Part shown: positions 23,257 through 30,608 of the stretch, one piece after another | How positions within the stretch are numbered: the stretch's first letter is position 1 | Layout: the number at the start of each line of letters is the position of its first letter | Source: CALAED01 sp937891035 | GTDB taxonomy: Bacteria > Actinomycetota > Actinomycetes > Streptosporangiales > Streptosporangiaceae | Length of the DNA stretch: 31,825 nucleotides | NCBI GenBank assembly: GCA_035642125.1 | Contig: DASQSZ010000496.1 | Location: 1 to 31,825, forward strand | Direction of reading: 5' to 3' | Program-made: the position numbers and the translations under genes | Notes under the pieces: generated by a model | The model's input: the letters and a program-made list of their open reading frames with translations, nothing else | Databases searched by the model: none | Told to the model about the DNA's origin: nothing

Positions 23257-23916
23257 GTGCACCTGCCCTTCGCCGACCGGGCCGAGGCCGGGCGGCTGCT
23301 CGCCGACCGGCTGGCGGCGCTCGGCCTGCGTGGCCCCGTCGTCCTCGCCCTGCCGCGCGGTGGGGTGCCCGTCGGGTTCGAAGTGGCCGGCCGGCTGTCC
23401 ACACCGGACGCGGCGGCGGCCTTCGACGTGCTGGTCACGCGCAAGATCGGCTATCCGCTCCAGCCGGAGCTCGGTGTCGGGGCCATCGCCGAAGGCGGCG
23501 AGCCCGTGCTTGACCTCCCGCTGCTCGAGCGGCTTGGCCTCAGCCCGGCGGACCTCATCCAGACCGTCGGCAGCGAACGCGCCGAGATGGACCGCAGGAT
23601 CGCCGTCTATCGCGACCGGCGCCCGCTGCCCGATCTCGCCGGCCGCCCCGTCATCGTCGTGGACGACGGGCTGGCCACCGGCGGCACCGCCCGCGCCGCC
23701 CTGCGCGCCGTCCGGTCGAGGGGACCGGCCCGGCTGATTCTCGCCGTGCCGGTGGGCGCGGCCGAAACCGTGGCCGCCATGCGCGAAGAGGCCGACGACG
23801 TCGTGGTGCTGGCCGAACCGCACCGGTTCCGTGCGGTCGGGCAGTGGTATTCGCACTTCGACCAATTGACCGACGACGACGTCCTGCGCTTGCTGGAACG
23901 GGCCGGCGTCAAATAA
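23257..23916 (+). CDS. Phosphoribosyltransferase family protein
   Basis: A 219-residue type I phosphoribosyltransferase-fold protein. The PRPP loop is VIVVDDGLATGGTA at about 132-145, and the upstream ALPRGGVPVGFEVA at about 31-44 is typical of the stand-alone family often annotated as a predicted phosphoribosyltransferase. DVLVTRKIGYPLQPELGVGAIAEGG contains the conserved region after the first strand. The base substrate is unknown; the family is not part of a named purine or pyrimidine pathway. The GTG at 23257 follows a GGGGGAG with short spacing. It probably shares a transcript with the YihY gene and ends at the hairpin at 23956. Confidence 0.9.
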   Translation: MHLPFADRAEAGRLLADRLAALGLRGPVVLALPRGGVPVGFEVAGRLSTPDAAAAFDVLVTRKIGYPLQPELGVGAIAEGGEPVLDLPLLERLGLSPADLIQTVGSERAEMDRRIAVYRDRRPLPDLAGRPVIVVDDGLATGGTARAALRAVRSRGPARLILAVPVGAAETVAAMREEADDVVVLAEPHRFRAVGQWYSHFDQLTDDDVLRLLERAGVK

Positions 23917-23955
23917 GGCACGGAAATCGCGGAAAAGTTGCGAAAGGACGCGGAA

Positions 23956-23979
23956 ACGGTCCCGCCGAAGCGGGACCGT
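23956..23979. terminator. Strong bidirectional hairpin between the phosphoribosyltransferase and whiB genes
   Basis: ACGGTCCCGC and GCGGGACCGT form a perfect ten-base-pair stem around CGAA. Read on the minus strand the loop is UUCG closed by C-G, the extra-stable tetraloop, and TTTCC follows, so it suits whiB best. It sits between the convergent stops at 23916 and 24012. Confidence 0.7.
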
Positions 23980-24011
23980 GGCGTCAATCGAAGTATGCCG
24001 GCGAGTCGGCC

Positions 24012-24308
24012 CTAAGCGGCGTTCGCGCGGCGCATGCGACGGCGACGCTCCGACGCTCGTTCGTCCTCGTTGAGGCCGCCCCATGTGCCGTACTTCTCCG
24101 GCCGGGACACCGCATAGTCGAGGCACTCGGCGCGTACGGGGCAACCCATACAGATCTGCTTGGCCTTGCGCTCACGAATTTCACGCTCGGGCTGACGCTC
24201 GCCGTCGGGGCCGAAAAAGAGGACAAGATCTTCCCCTCGGCACGCGGCAGCGTCCTGCCAGCCCCAGCTGGGCCGCGGGAGGCTTGCCTGCCGACGGACC
24301 TGAGCCAT
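24012..24308 (-). CDS. WhiB-family Fe-S transcriptional regulator
   Basis: A 98-residue WhiB-like protein. The four cluster cysteines are Cys23 (AACRGED), Cys53 and Cys56 (ICMGCPVRAEC) and Cys62, binding an O2- and NO-sensitive [4Fe-4S] cluster. The turn GTWGG at 74-78 joins the sigma-factor-contacting part to a basic DNA-binding tail, ERRRRMRRANAA. Which of the WhiB subtypes it is cannot be settled; it is not the short WblE/WhiB1 form nor WhiB7. GAGGT about nine bases before the ATG supports the start. The 175-base upstream region has GTTGGA and TCCAAC arms around 23 bases, which may be an operator. The target genes are unknown. Confidence 0.94.
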   Translation of the reverse strand: MAQVRRQASLPRPSWGWQDAAACRGEDLVLFFGPDGERQPEREIRERKAKQICMGCPVRAECLDYAVSRPEKYGTWGGLNEDERASERRRRMRRANAA

Positions 24309-24483
24309 AGAACACCCACCTCAGTCGGTTCTGAGTAATTTCGGACATGCACGTTGGAACTGCATGGCAGTCACCCAAAGCTCCAACGCCTGATGTTTCC
24401 GCTCTGTTCCCCGGTATGCGTCTTGCCATCGAACCGGAGACCGCACGGGCGGAGAGCCCCCAGATTCCGGGGCCTTGGAGAGG

Positions 24484-25410
24484 CTACACGAGGGCCGCCT
24501 TGTTGAGAAGGGTAGGCGGGTCACAAAGATATGTACGTCGATTTTCGTCACACCCGGGACCACAGGGGCCATGGGTGGTCCCGGGCCGCACGATCACCCG
24601 AAAGCGCTGCTGCCGGGCGCGCACCACGACTTCGTGCACGGGATCCTCGCCGGCAATCGACTCGACGCCGACCGCGTCCACATCGAGCGCGCCCGTATGG
24701 ACCCGGATCTGGTGTTCCGCGGCCTGCGCCGGCTCGGGCAAGCCGCCCCGGCCGCGCAGGTGGCCGAGGACGACCCTGCCCTCGCGGTAGGCGGCGGCCA
24801 CCCGCAGCCCCGCGGGGATGTCCAGATCGCCGTAGTACAGGCCGTGGGGGAGGCACACCAGGTTGGCCGCGTAGCGGTCACCGCCGACATGTGTGGTTTC
24901 CCATACCTCGGGGCCGTACCGTGCGTGCAGGGCGCGGGCGAGCGGACCGCCGGCCCGCGCGCAGCAGGCGTTGTGCCGGCCATGTGCGCACACCAGCAGC
25001 AGCGGGCCGGTCGGCTCGCCGAACCCGGGGGGCCGCCCCGCGGCCACCGCGGCGAGGTCGAGGCCGGCCAGCTTGGCCGGGTCGACCAGTCGCCTGCCCT
25101 CCAACCAGGCCGGAGCGCCCGGACCCGACCAGCCCGCGTACATCTGGAACCGTGGCAGCTTGCGCCGCCGCCCGGGACGCCGAATCAGCTGCGTGCGCAC
25201 GCCGCGCCGGGCGGCCTCGGCCACCACGGCCGCGACCGGCGCGGAGAACCGTGTGCGTTCGACTTTGTCGGCCCACGGGCCCGGGTGCTCGATGAGAAGC
25301 CAGGCACGCGCCTTGGTGGTCGCGCTGGCCTGGCAGGGAAGCTCCCCGGTGTGACTTCCGGGGCAGTGCGCGCAATGCCGTAGCGCCGCGCGGAATGGAT
25401 GCGGCCCCAA
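24484..25410 (-). CDS. Sucrase/ferredoxin-like family protein, iron-regulated
   Basis: A thioredoxin-fold protein of up to 308 residues from the sucrase/ferredoxin-like family (PF06999), whose members are expected to carry a [2Fe-2S] cluster. Seen are WLLIEHPGPW early on, VCAHGRHNACCARAGGPLA in the middle, ETTHVGGDRYAANLVCLPHG, and a C-terminal CGPGC-x8-C group. The name is historical; no sucrase activity is implied. The start is uncertain: a TTG at 25410 gives the length stated but its AGGA is too close, and a TTG at 25380 fits the family N-terminus better. An iron box 37 bases upstream means expression when iron is scarce. A role in ferric-siderophore reduction or iron sparing is inferred, not shown. 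Confidence 0.85.
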   Translation of the reverse strand: MGPHPFRAALRHCAHCPGSHTGELPCQASATTKARAWLLIEHPGPWADKVERTRFSAPVAAVVAEAARRGVRTQLIRRPGRRRKLPRFQMYAGWSGPGAPAWLEGRRLVDPAKLAGLDLAAVAAGRPPGFGEPTGPLLLVCAHGRHNACCARAGGPLARALHARYGPEVWETTHVGGDRYAANLVCLPHGLYYGDLDIPAGLRVAAAYREGRVVLGHLRGRGGLPEPAQAAEHQIRVHTGALDVDAVGVESIAGEDPVHEVVVRARQQRFRVIVRPGTTHGPCGPGCDENRRTYLCDPPTLLNKAALV

Positions 25411-25446
25411 TCCTCGCCCCTCGAAGCTCGACGCGAACCAAATACC

Positions 25447-25465
25447 TTAGGTAAGTCTAACCTAA
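25447..25465. promoter_or_regulatory. Iron box (IdeR/DmdR-type operator)
   Basis: TTAGGTAAGTCTAACCTAA, read on the minus strand as TTAGGTTAGACTTACCTAA, differs from the 19-bp actinobacterial iron box TTAGGTTAGGCTAACCTAA at two places. It covers a TAGACT that could be the -10 of the sucrase/ferredoxin-like gene, so iron-loaded repressor would block that promoter. The only gene it can serve is that one, since glpD ends just upstream on the same strand. Confidence 0.82.
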
Positions 25466-25479
25466 GTTGATGTTCGCTG

Positions 25480-25493
25480 CCAGACCCGTCTGG
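25480..25493. terminator. Short hairpin directly after glpD
   Basis: CCAGA and TCTGG arms around a four-base loop, two bases past the glpD stop. The stem is only five pairs and no T-run follows, so it is a weak candidate. Confidence 0.2.
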
Positions 25494-25495
25494 GG

Positions 25496-27112
25496 TCACC
25501 CGCCCGTCGCGGCCGGTGCTTCGCTGAGGGCGGCGCGGGCGGCCGGCAGCGCCCGCTCCTTGTCGGCCGGAACGAGACCGATGCGGGTACGCCGATCGAG
25601 CAGGTCGGCGGCGTCGAGCGCGCCCTCGTTCCGTACGCCCCACATCAACTCGGCCCCGATGACCGACAACCCATCGGCGACCGGTTCGAGCAGCGCCGGA
25701 TCCGCCGCGGCGGCGGCCACGACGGCAGGTGCCTCCGTGCCGTACCGCCGGACCAGCCGCCGCGCCGTCTCGGGGCTGATCGCGGCGGAGCGCAGCTCGG
25801 GGCCCACTTCGAGCGCCGCGAGCGCCGCGGGCGGCGCCGCCCCGACGAGCGGCAGCCGCCGGGTCACGCCTGGCGGGACGTGCCTGCCGCCGTTGACAAC
25901 CGCGACGGCGGCGTCGACGGCGTCCTGCGCCATCCGCCGGTAGGTCGTCAGCTTGCCACCGACGATCGTCACCACGCCGGAGCGGGCGACGATGACCTCG
26001 TGCCGCCGTGAGATGTCGGCCGTCTCGCCGCGCCCGTCATCGCGCAGCGGGCGCAGCCCGGCGAACGCCCCGATCACGTCGTCGCGGTGCACCGGCACGT
26101 CAAGTGCGTAGTCGAGGACGTCGAGCAGGAAGCCGATCTCGGCCTCGGTCGGCGCCGGCACGTCGGGGACCGGCCCGTCAACCGGCTCATCGGTGAGGCC
26201 GACGTACACCCTGCCGTCATCCTGCGGCAACACGAGCACGAAGCGGCCGCGCTCGCCGGGAACCGGCAGATGCAGCCCGCACGTGCGGCCGCCGAGCGTC
26301 TCGGCGCGCAACACCAGGTGGGTGCCGCGGGACGGGCGCAGCGGCACGTCGTCGACCAGGCCGCCGGCCCACACCCCAGCCGCGTTGATCACGGCGCGCG
26401 CCCGGATGGTGTGCACGGCGCCGGTGAGCTCGTCCTTGACCTCGGCGCCGGCCCCAGATAGGGCGATCGCGCGGCAGCGGGTCAGCACGCGCGCCCCGTG
26501 CGCCGCCGCCGTGCGCGCCAGCGCGATGACCAGCCGGGCGTCGTCGGTGACCTGCCCGTCCCAGGAGAGCAGTCCACCGCGCAGTCCGTACGGGTGCAGG
26601 GCGGGGGCCAGGCGCAGCGTCTCCATCGCGGAGATGCGACGGGGGCCGGGCAGCACCGTCCGGGGGGTGCCGGCGGACCGCCGCAGCAGGTCGCCCGCGC
26701 GCAGGCCGGCCAGGGTCAGCGCCGCTTGGCCTGGCGTGACCAGGGGAGTCTCGGGGAGCACGAACGGCAGCGCGCGCACGAGATGCGGCGCCGTGCGGGT
26801 CATGAGCACGCCGCGCTCCGCCGCGCTCTGGTAGGCGATGCCGACCTGGCCGGCGGCGAGGTAGCGCAGGCCGCCATGGATCAGCTTTGAGCTCCAGCGG
26901 GAGGTGCCGAACGCCAGATCGTGGGCGTCGATGGCGGCGACGGACAGCCCACGGGCCGCCGCGTCCAGCGCGACGCCGGCCCCGGTCGCGCCGAGGCCGA
27001 CGACGAGCAGGTCGACCGTGGTGCCGGCCGCGAGCTCGGCCAGCTCGCGGGCGCGGCGGGCCGCATTGAGAGACGACGTGGCCGGCGCCGTGGGCGGGGT
27101 CTGTGGAGTCAT
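25496..27112 (-). CDS. glpD: Glycerol-3-phosphate dehydrogenase/oxidase family flavoprotein
   Basis: A 538-residue FAD enzyme of the GlpD family, oxidising sn-glycerol-3-phosphate to dihydroxyacetone phosphate at the membrane surface. The FAD-binding GLGATG is at 39-44 (most relatives have GGGxxG), SRWSSKLIHGGLRYL at about 71-85, WDGQVTDDARLVIAL at about 184-198, RPSRGTHLVL and VGGKLTTYRRMAQDA further on. The C-terminal GlpD accessory domain is present. No glpK or glpF is adjacent; instead the gene follows a TetR regulator and is divergent from an alkyl-DHAP-synthase-like enzyme that would use its product. The ATG at 27112 has only a weak ribosome site and overlaps a 12-codon mini-ORF. It may act in lipid synthesis rather than glycerol growth. 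Confidence 0.92.
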   Translation of the reverse strand: MTPQTPPTAPATSSLNAARRARELAELAAGTTVDLLVVGLGATGAGVALDAAARGLSVAAIDAHDLAFGTSRWSSKLIHGGLRYLAAGQVGIAYQSAAERGVLMTRTAPHLVRALPFVLPETPLVTPGQAALTLAGLRAGDLLRRSAGTPRTVLPGPRRISAMETLRLAPALHPYGLRGGLLSWDGQVTDDARLVIALARTAAAHGARVLTRCRAIALSGAGAEVKDELTGAVHTIRARAVINAAGVWAGGLVDDVPLRPSRGTHLVLRAETLGGRTCGLHLPVPGERGRFVLVLPQDDGRVYVGLTDEPVDGPVPDVPAPTEAEIGFLLDVLDYALDVPVHRDDVIGAFAGLRPLRDDGRGETADISRRHEVIVARSGVVTIVGGKLTTYRRMAQDAVDAAVAVVNGGRHVPPGVTRRLPLVGAAPPAALAALEVGPELRSAAISPETARRLVRRYGTEAPAVVAAAAADPALLEPVADGLSVIGAELMWGVRNEGALDAADLLDRRTRIGLVPADKERALPAARAALSEAPAATGG

Positions 27113-27143
27113 GGGCTCTGTGGGCTCCGTGGGGTCTGTGCGC

Positions 27144-27797
27144 TCATGGCAGCAGGTAGCCCTCCAGGAGCCGGCGCAGCTCGTCGTCGAAGGCGGCGGC
27201 CGCCAGCGCCGGGTCGCCGTCGTCGGTCATCGTGTGCGCCGACATGACAAAGGACTGGACGACCAGCAGCACGGCCCGCGTCTGCCGGGTGGCGTTCCCC
27301 GGCCGGATCGAGCCGTCGGCCTGCCCGGCCGCCAGCTCCCGCTCCATCAGCCGGAGCATCGCGTCCTGGCTGGCACCTCGGCGCTCGAGGATGTACGGCA
27401 GGAGCAGCTCGGGATCCACGTCGATGATCTTGCGGAACAGCGGATGGACCCGGAAGGCCCGCGCGCAGCGCACCAGGCTATCTACCACGGCGGGACCGAC
27501 GGGCCGATCGCGCTGGGTCGTGACGACGCCTTGGACGAGTGCGACGAACTCGCGCGTCATGAGGTCGGCGACGAGTGTCCGCACGTCCGGCCACCTGCGG
27601 TACAGCGTCATCCGGGACACGCCGGCGCGGCGGGCGATGTCGGTCAGCGTGGTGCGCCGCACGCCCACCGCCAACACGCAGTCGCGGACAGCGTCAAGCA
27701 CGACGTCGTCGTCGGTGCGCCCCCGGGCCCCGGCACGGACGCGAGTGCCGCCGCCGCCCCGCGTGTCCCGTTGCTCCTTGTGACGAATCGACGGCAT
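27144..27797 (-). CDS. TetR-family transcriptional regulator
   Basis: A 217-residue repressor-like protein. The helix-turn-helix is TLTDIARRAGVSRMTLYRRW at about 50-69, preceded by the usual DAVRDCVLAVGVRRTT helix. An unusually long basic N-terminus (about 28 residues, RHKEQRDTRGGGGTRVRAGARGR) comes first; it may add DNA contacts. The ligand-binding part is helical and Leu-rich. It lies upstream of glpD and is divergent from the flavoenzyme gene by 17 bases, so it most likely controls both and itself. The probable -10 lies seven bases before the ATG, hinting at a leaderless message. The effector may be a lipid or acyl compound, which is inference from the neighbours. Confidence 0.92.
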   Translation of the reverse strand: MPSIRHKEQRDTRGGGGTRVRAGARGRTDDDVVLDAVRDCVLAVGVRRTTLTDIARRAGVSRMTLYRRWPDVRTLVADLMTREFVALVQGVVTTQRDRPVGPAVVDSLVRCARAFRVHPLFRKIIDVDPELLLPYILERRGASQDAMLRLMERELAAGQADGSIRPGNATRQTRAVLLVVQSFVMSAHTMTDDGDPALAAAAFDDELRRLLEGYLLP

Positions 27798-27804
27798 ATG
27801 TCAC

Positions 27805-27832
27805 AGTGTAAAGCGTGATGTCCCGACCACAA
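27805..27832 (-). promoter_or_regulatory. Promoter of the tetR gene, overlapping the divergent gene
   Basis: TTGTGG (27832-27827), a 16-base spacer and TACACT (27810-27805) on the minus strand; the -10 ends seven bases before the tetR ATG. The -35 lies inside the first codons of the divergent flavoenzyme gene. Confidence 0.35.
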
Positions 27833-29485
27833 GACCTATCGCCGCCCGAAATGCTGTGGCGCGGCTGGGGCGATCCGGCGCGGGCCCGCCCGCTGCCGGA
27901 CGCTGTTCGCGAGCTGCTGCACGACTTGCTGGGGGTCCGGCCGGCCGATGCGCCGCCGCTGCCACTGGCCGAGGTCGGCGTGCCGGCCTCCCGGCTGCCC
28001 CCCGCGACTCGCGCCGCGCTGGCCGCCGTCGTGGGCGACGGCTCCATCCGGGACGACGACGAGAGCCGGGTCCGCCACACACGGGGGAAGTCGACGCCCG
28101 ATCTGCTGCGCATCCGGCGCGGCGACGTCGCCGCGGCGCCCGACGCCGTGGTGCTGCCCGGCACGCACGACGACGTGCTCGGGGTGCTGCGGGTCTGCAC
28201 CGAGCACCGCGTCGTCGTCGTGCCGTACGGCGGCGGCACCTCCGTGGTCGGCGGTCTCACCCCGGCCGGCACCCGTGCCGACGGCGGCGGCGAGGGCGGC
28301 GAGGGCGGCGACGGCGGCGACGGTGGGCGGTGGCCGGTCGTCGCGCTCGACCTGCGCCGGCTCGACCGTATGACCGCCTTCGATGCCGTGTCCCGTACCG
28401 CGACGCTGGAGCCGGGGCTGCGCGCGCCCCGGGCCGAGGCGCTGCTGCGCGAGCGCGGCCACACGCTCGGCCACTTCCCGCAGTCGTATGAATGGGCCAC
28501 GATCGGCGGATTCGCCGCGGCTCGGTCCAGCGGCCAGGCCTCCGCCGGCTACGGCCGCTTTGACGACATGGTCGTCGGCCTCACCGTCGCCACGCCGCGC
28601 GGCACGCTGGAGCTTGGTCGTGCGCCCAAGTCGGCGGCCGGGCCCGACCTGCGTCAGCTCGTGCTCGGCTCCGAGGGCGCGTTCGGTGTCATCACCGCCG
28701 TCACCGTCCGGATCCGCTCGGCGCCGGTGACCACCGCGTACGAGGGGTGGCGGTTCCCGTCGTTCGCGGCAGGCGCGGCGGCGCTGCGCGTGCTCGCGCA
28801 GGACGGCCCGCTGCCGACCGTGCTCAGGCTGTCCGACGAGACCGAGACGATGGTGGGCCTGGCCAGGCCCACGCGGCTCACCCGGCTCGATCTCCAAGCC
28901 GCCGGCTGCCTGGTCGTCGCCGGCTACGAGGGCACGGCGGCCGACCTGGCCGACCGGCGGGCCAAGGCGCGCGCCGTGCTCCGTGCCGCCGGCGGCACCC
29001 ATCTTGGCCCCGAGCCGGGGGAGCAATGGGCCGAAGGGCGCTACGCGGCCCCCTACCTGCGCGACGCCCTGCTCGACGCCGGCGCCTTTGCCGAGACGCT
29101 GGAGACCGCGTCGTTCTGGTCCGGTCTGCCGCGTCTGTACGAGGCGGTCCGGGAGGCGCTGACCGCGACGCTGACCGACGCCGGTACGCCGCCGTTGATC
29201 ATGTGTCACATCTCGCACGTCTATGCCGCCGGAGCCGCGCTGTACTTCACCGTCGTCGCGGCCGATCCGGGCACGGCCGGCTGGGCCCGGGCCAAGGACG
29301 CGGCGAACGAGGCCATCGCCGCGGCCGGCGGCACCATCAGCCACCACCACGGGGTCGGCACCGACCACCGCGACTGGTACGCCAGGGAGATCGGCCCGCT
29401 CGGCGTGGAAGTGCTGCGGGCCGTCAAGGACCGGCTCGACCCGGCCGGGATCCTCAATCCCGGCGTACTGATCCCCCCGGACTGA
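27815..29485 (+). CDS. FAD-binding oxidase, alkyl-dihydroxyacetonephosphate-synthase-like
   Basis: A 556-residue flavoprotein of the vanillyl-alcohol-oxidase type, closest in pattern to alkylglycerone-phosphate synthase. FAD-binding VVVPYGGGTSVVGGL is at about 134-148, followed by an odd Gly/Asp/Glu tract at 157-171; HFPQSYEWATIGGFAAARSSGQ, GRFDDMVVGL and LGSEGAFGVI are family blocks. The catalytic SHHHGVGTDH is at about 509-518, matching the His-His-His motif of the synthase, which swaps the acyl of acyl-DHAP for an alkyl chain. True ether-lipid synthesis here is unproven. GTG 27815 or ATG 27818 starts it. The kinase gene follows after 11 bases, and glpD, which makes DHAP, is divergent. Confidence 0.9.
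   Translation: MMSRPQDLSPPEMLWRGWGDPARARPLPDAVRELLHDLLGVRPADAPPLPLAEVGVPASRLPPATRAALAAVVGDGSIRDDDESRVRHTRGKSTPDLLRIRRGDVAAAPDAVVLPGTHDDVLGVLRVCTEHRVVVVPYGGGTSVVGGLTPAGTRADGGGEGGEGGDGGDGGRWPVVALDLRRLDRMTAFDAVSRTATLEPGLRAPRAEALLRERGHTLGHFPQSYEWATIGGFAAARSSGQASAGYGRFDDMVVGLTVATPRGTLELGRAPKSAAGPDLRQLVLGSEGAFGVITAVTVRIRSAPVTTAYEGWRFPSFAAGAAALRVLAQDGPLPTVLRLSDETETMVGLARPTRLTRLDLQAAGCLVVAGYEGTAADLADRRAKARAVLRAAGGTHLGPEPGEQWAEGRYAAPYLRDALLDAGAFAETLETASFWSGLPRLYEAVREALTATLTDAGTPPLIMCHISHVYAAGAALYFTVVAADPGTAGWARAKDAANEAIAAAGGTISHHHGVGTDHRDWYAREIGPLGVEVLRAVKDRLDPAGILNPGVLIPPD
28286..28321 (+). repeat. Four tandem 9-bp units coding Gly-Gly-Glu/Asp
   Basis: GGCGGCGAG twice, then GGCGGCGAC twice, in frame inside the flavoenzyme gene. 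They lie in a loop after the FAD-binding PYGGGTSVVGG and extend a glycine-rich stretch. Units of nine bases can be gained or lost by slippage without breaking the frame. Confidence 0.85.
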
Positions 29486-29496
29486 GGGAGTGCCGC

Positions 29497-30399
29497 ATGC
29501 ACACCCGCGCATTCACCGCCATCGTCAACCCCGCGGCCGGCGACACCGCATCGCACAGGGCCGGTCCGGCGGCGCTGCTCCCCGTGGCCAGGCTGCTCCG
29601 CGAGGCGGGGGCGCGGGTCGCCGTGGAATACAGCCGGGGCCTCGACCATGCCGCCGCGCTGGCCAAGGACGCCATCGGCCGCGGTGACGTCGTGCTCGGC
29701 GTGGGCGGCGACGGCATGGCCGGGTGCGTGGGCGGCGCCGTGGCCGGCACCGACGGCGTGTTCGGTATCGTCCCCGCGGGCCGGGGCAACGATTTCGCCA
29801 GGCAACTGGGCATTCCCAGTGCTCGGCGGGAGCTTGCGGAGCTGTTGCTGGCCGGCGCGCCGCGCTCCGTCGACGTGATCGAGGTGACCGGCTCGGACGC
29901 CACGAAGACCGTCGTGCTGGGCAGCGTCTACGCCGGCGTCGACGCCGTCGCCAACCGCAACGCCAACCGGTCCCGGCTACTGCGCGGGTCCGCCGCGTAT
30001 TACATCGGCGCGCTGCGCGCGGTGCTCACGTGGCGGGCGGTGGCCTACCGCGTGACGATCGACGGACGGCGGCTGGAGCGGCGCGGCTACACCGTGGTCG
30101 CGGCGAACTCAGGGTTCTACGGATTCGGCCGGCACGTCGCTCCTGACGCCAAGGTCGACGACGGGCTGCTCGACGTCGTCATCATCGGCCACGCGCCCAA
30201 GCCGCTGTTCTTCGCGATGATGAAAGAGCTGGAGAGCGGCGCGCACGTGCGCCGCGACGTGGTCGAGGTGCTGCGCGGCGGCGATGTGCGCATCGAAGCC
30301 GACCGGCCGCTGCCCTACGGCGCGGACGGCGAGCTGATCGGCACGCTGCCGGTGACCGTGCGCGCGCTCCCGGGGGCGCTGCGCGTCCTCGCCCCATAG
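29497..30399 (+). CDS. Diacylglycerol/lipid kinase family protein
   Basis: A 300-residue soluble lipid kinase of the DgkB/YegS family, using ATP to phosphorylate diacylglycerol or a related lipid. The nucleotide site has VLGVGGDGMAGCVGGAVAG at about 66-84 (most relatives read GGDGT, here GGDGM) and GIVPAGRGNDFARQLG at about 90-105. Later blocks include SVYAGVDAVANRNANRS, a region with GFYGFGRHVAPDAKVDDGLLDVVI, and ADRPLPYGADGE near the C-terminus, all normal. GAGGGAG six bases before the ATG at 29497 sets the start and follows the flavoenzyme stop directly, so the two are cotranscribed. The homologue in the matching M. tuberculosis cluster, Rv2252, is reported as a diacylglycerol kinase. Confidence 0.93.
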   Translation: MHTRAFTAIVNPAAGDTASHRAGPAALLPVARLLREAGARVAVEYSRGLDHAAALAKDAIGRGDVVLGVGGDGMAGCVGGAVAGTDGVFGIVPAGRGNDFARQLGIPSARRELAELLLAGAPRSVDVIEVTGSDATKTVVLGSVYAGVDAVANRNANRSRLLRGSAAYYIGALRAVLTWRAVAYRVTIDGRRLERRGYTVVAANSGFYGFGRHVAPDAKVDDGLLDVVIIGHAPKPLFFAMMKELESGAHVRRDVVEVLRGGDVRIEADRPLPYGADGELIGTLPVTVRALPGALRVLAP

Positions 30400-30483
30400 C
30401 CCCGCGATCTTGTCTTCGACCCTTGAACGGCACATGACCTGCTGATGGGTTTCGGAGCACCGAGCCGCCGGTACGTCCTTACT

Positions 30484-30601
30484 CAAACGTGGCGTTTGCG
30501 TCCGCCTGATGCCAGGTAGGCCGAAGGCGAGAGGCCCGCCTCGGTGCCCCTTCCGCTGCGTCGGGGCGGGACCTCCCTTGGTTTGTTCACCTGGTTTGTT
30601 C
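30484..30601. repeat. Structured non-coding stretch between convergent genes
   Basis: The gap between the lipid kinase and the TIGR03086 gene (30400-30608) holds a perfect hairpin CAAACG-TGG-CGTTTG (30484-30498), a larger stem with one bulge at 30521-30544 (CCGAAGGCG against CGCCTCGG) and two copies of TGGTTTGTTC at 30579-30588 and 30592-30601. The second stem could terminate transcription although no T-run follows. Confidence 0.4.
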
Positions 30602-30608
30602 CACCGGG

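Noticed and set aside
28283..28330. GGC-rich repeated stretch as a possible CRISPR-like array
   Set aside because: The units are 9 bases, in frame, without spacers, and code for a glycine-rich loop.
28747..29496. N-terminal extension of the lipid-kinase frame to 28747
   Set aside because: It overlaps the flavoenzyme gene; the ATG at 29497 has a strong ribosome site and the normal family length.
27836..29512. Minus-strand open frame of about 558 codons opposite the flavoenzyme gene
   Set aside because: Same shadow effect; the plus-strand frame has intact FAD and HHH motifs, the minus frame has none.
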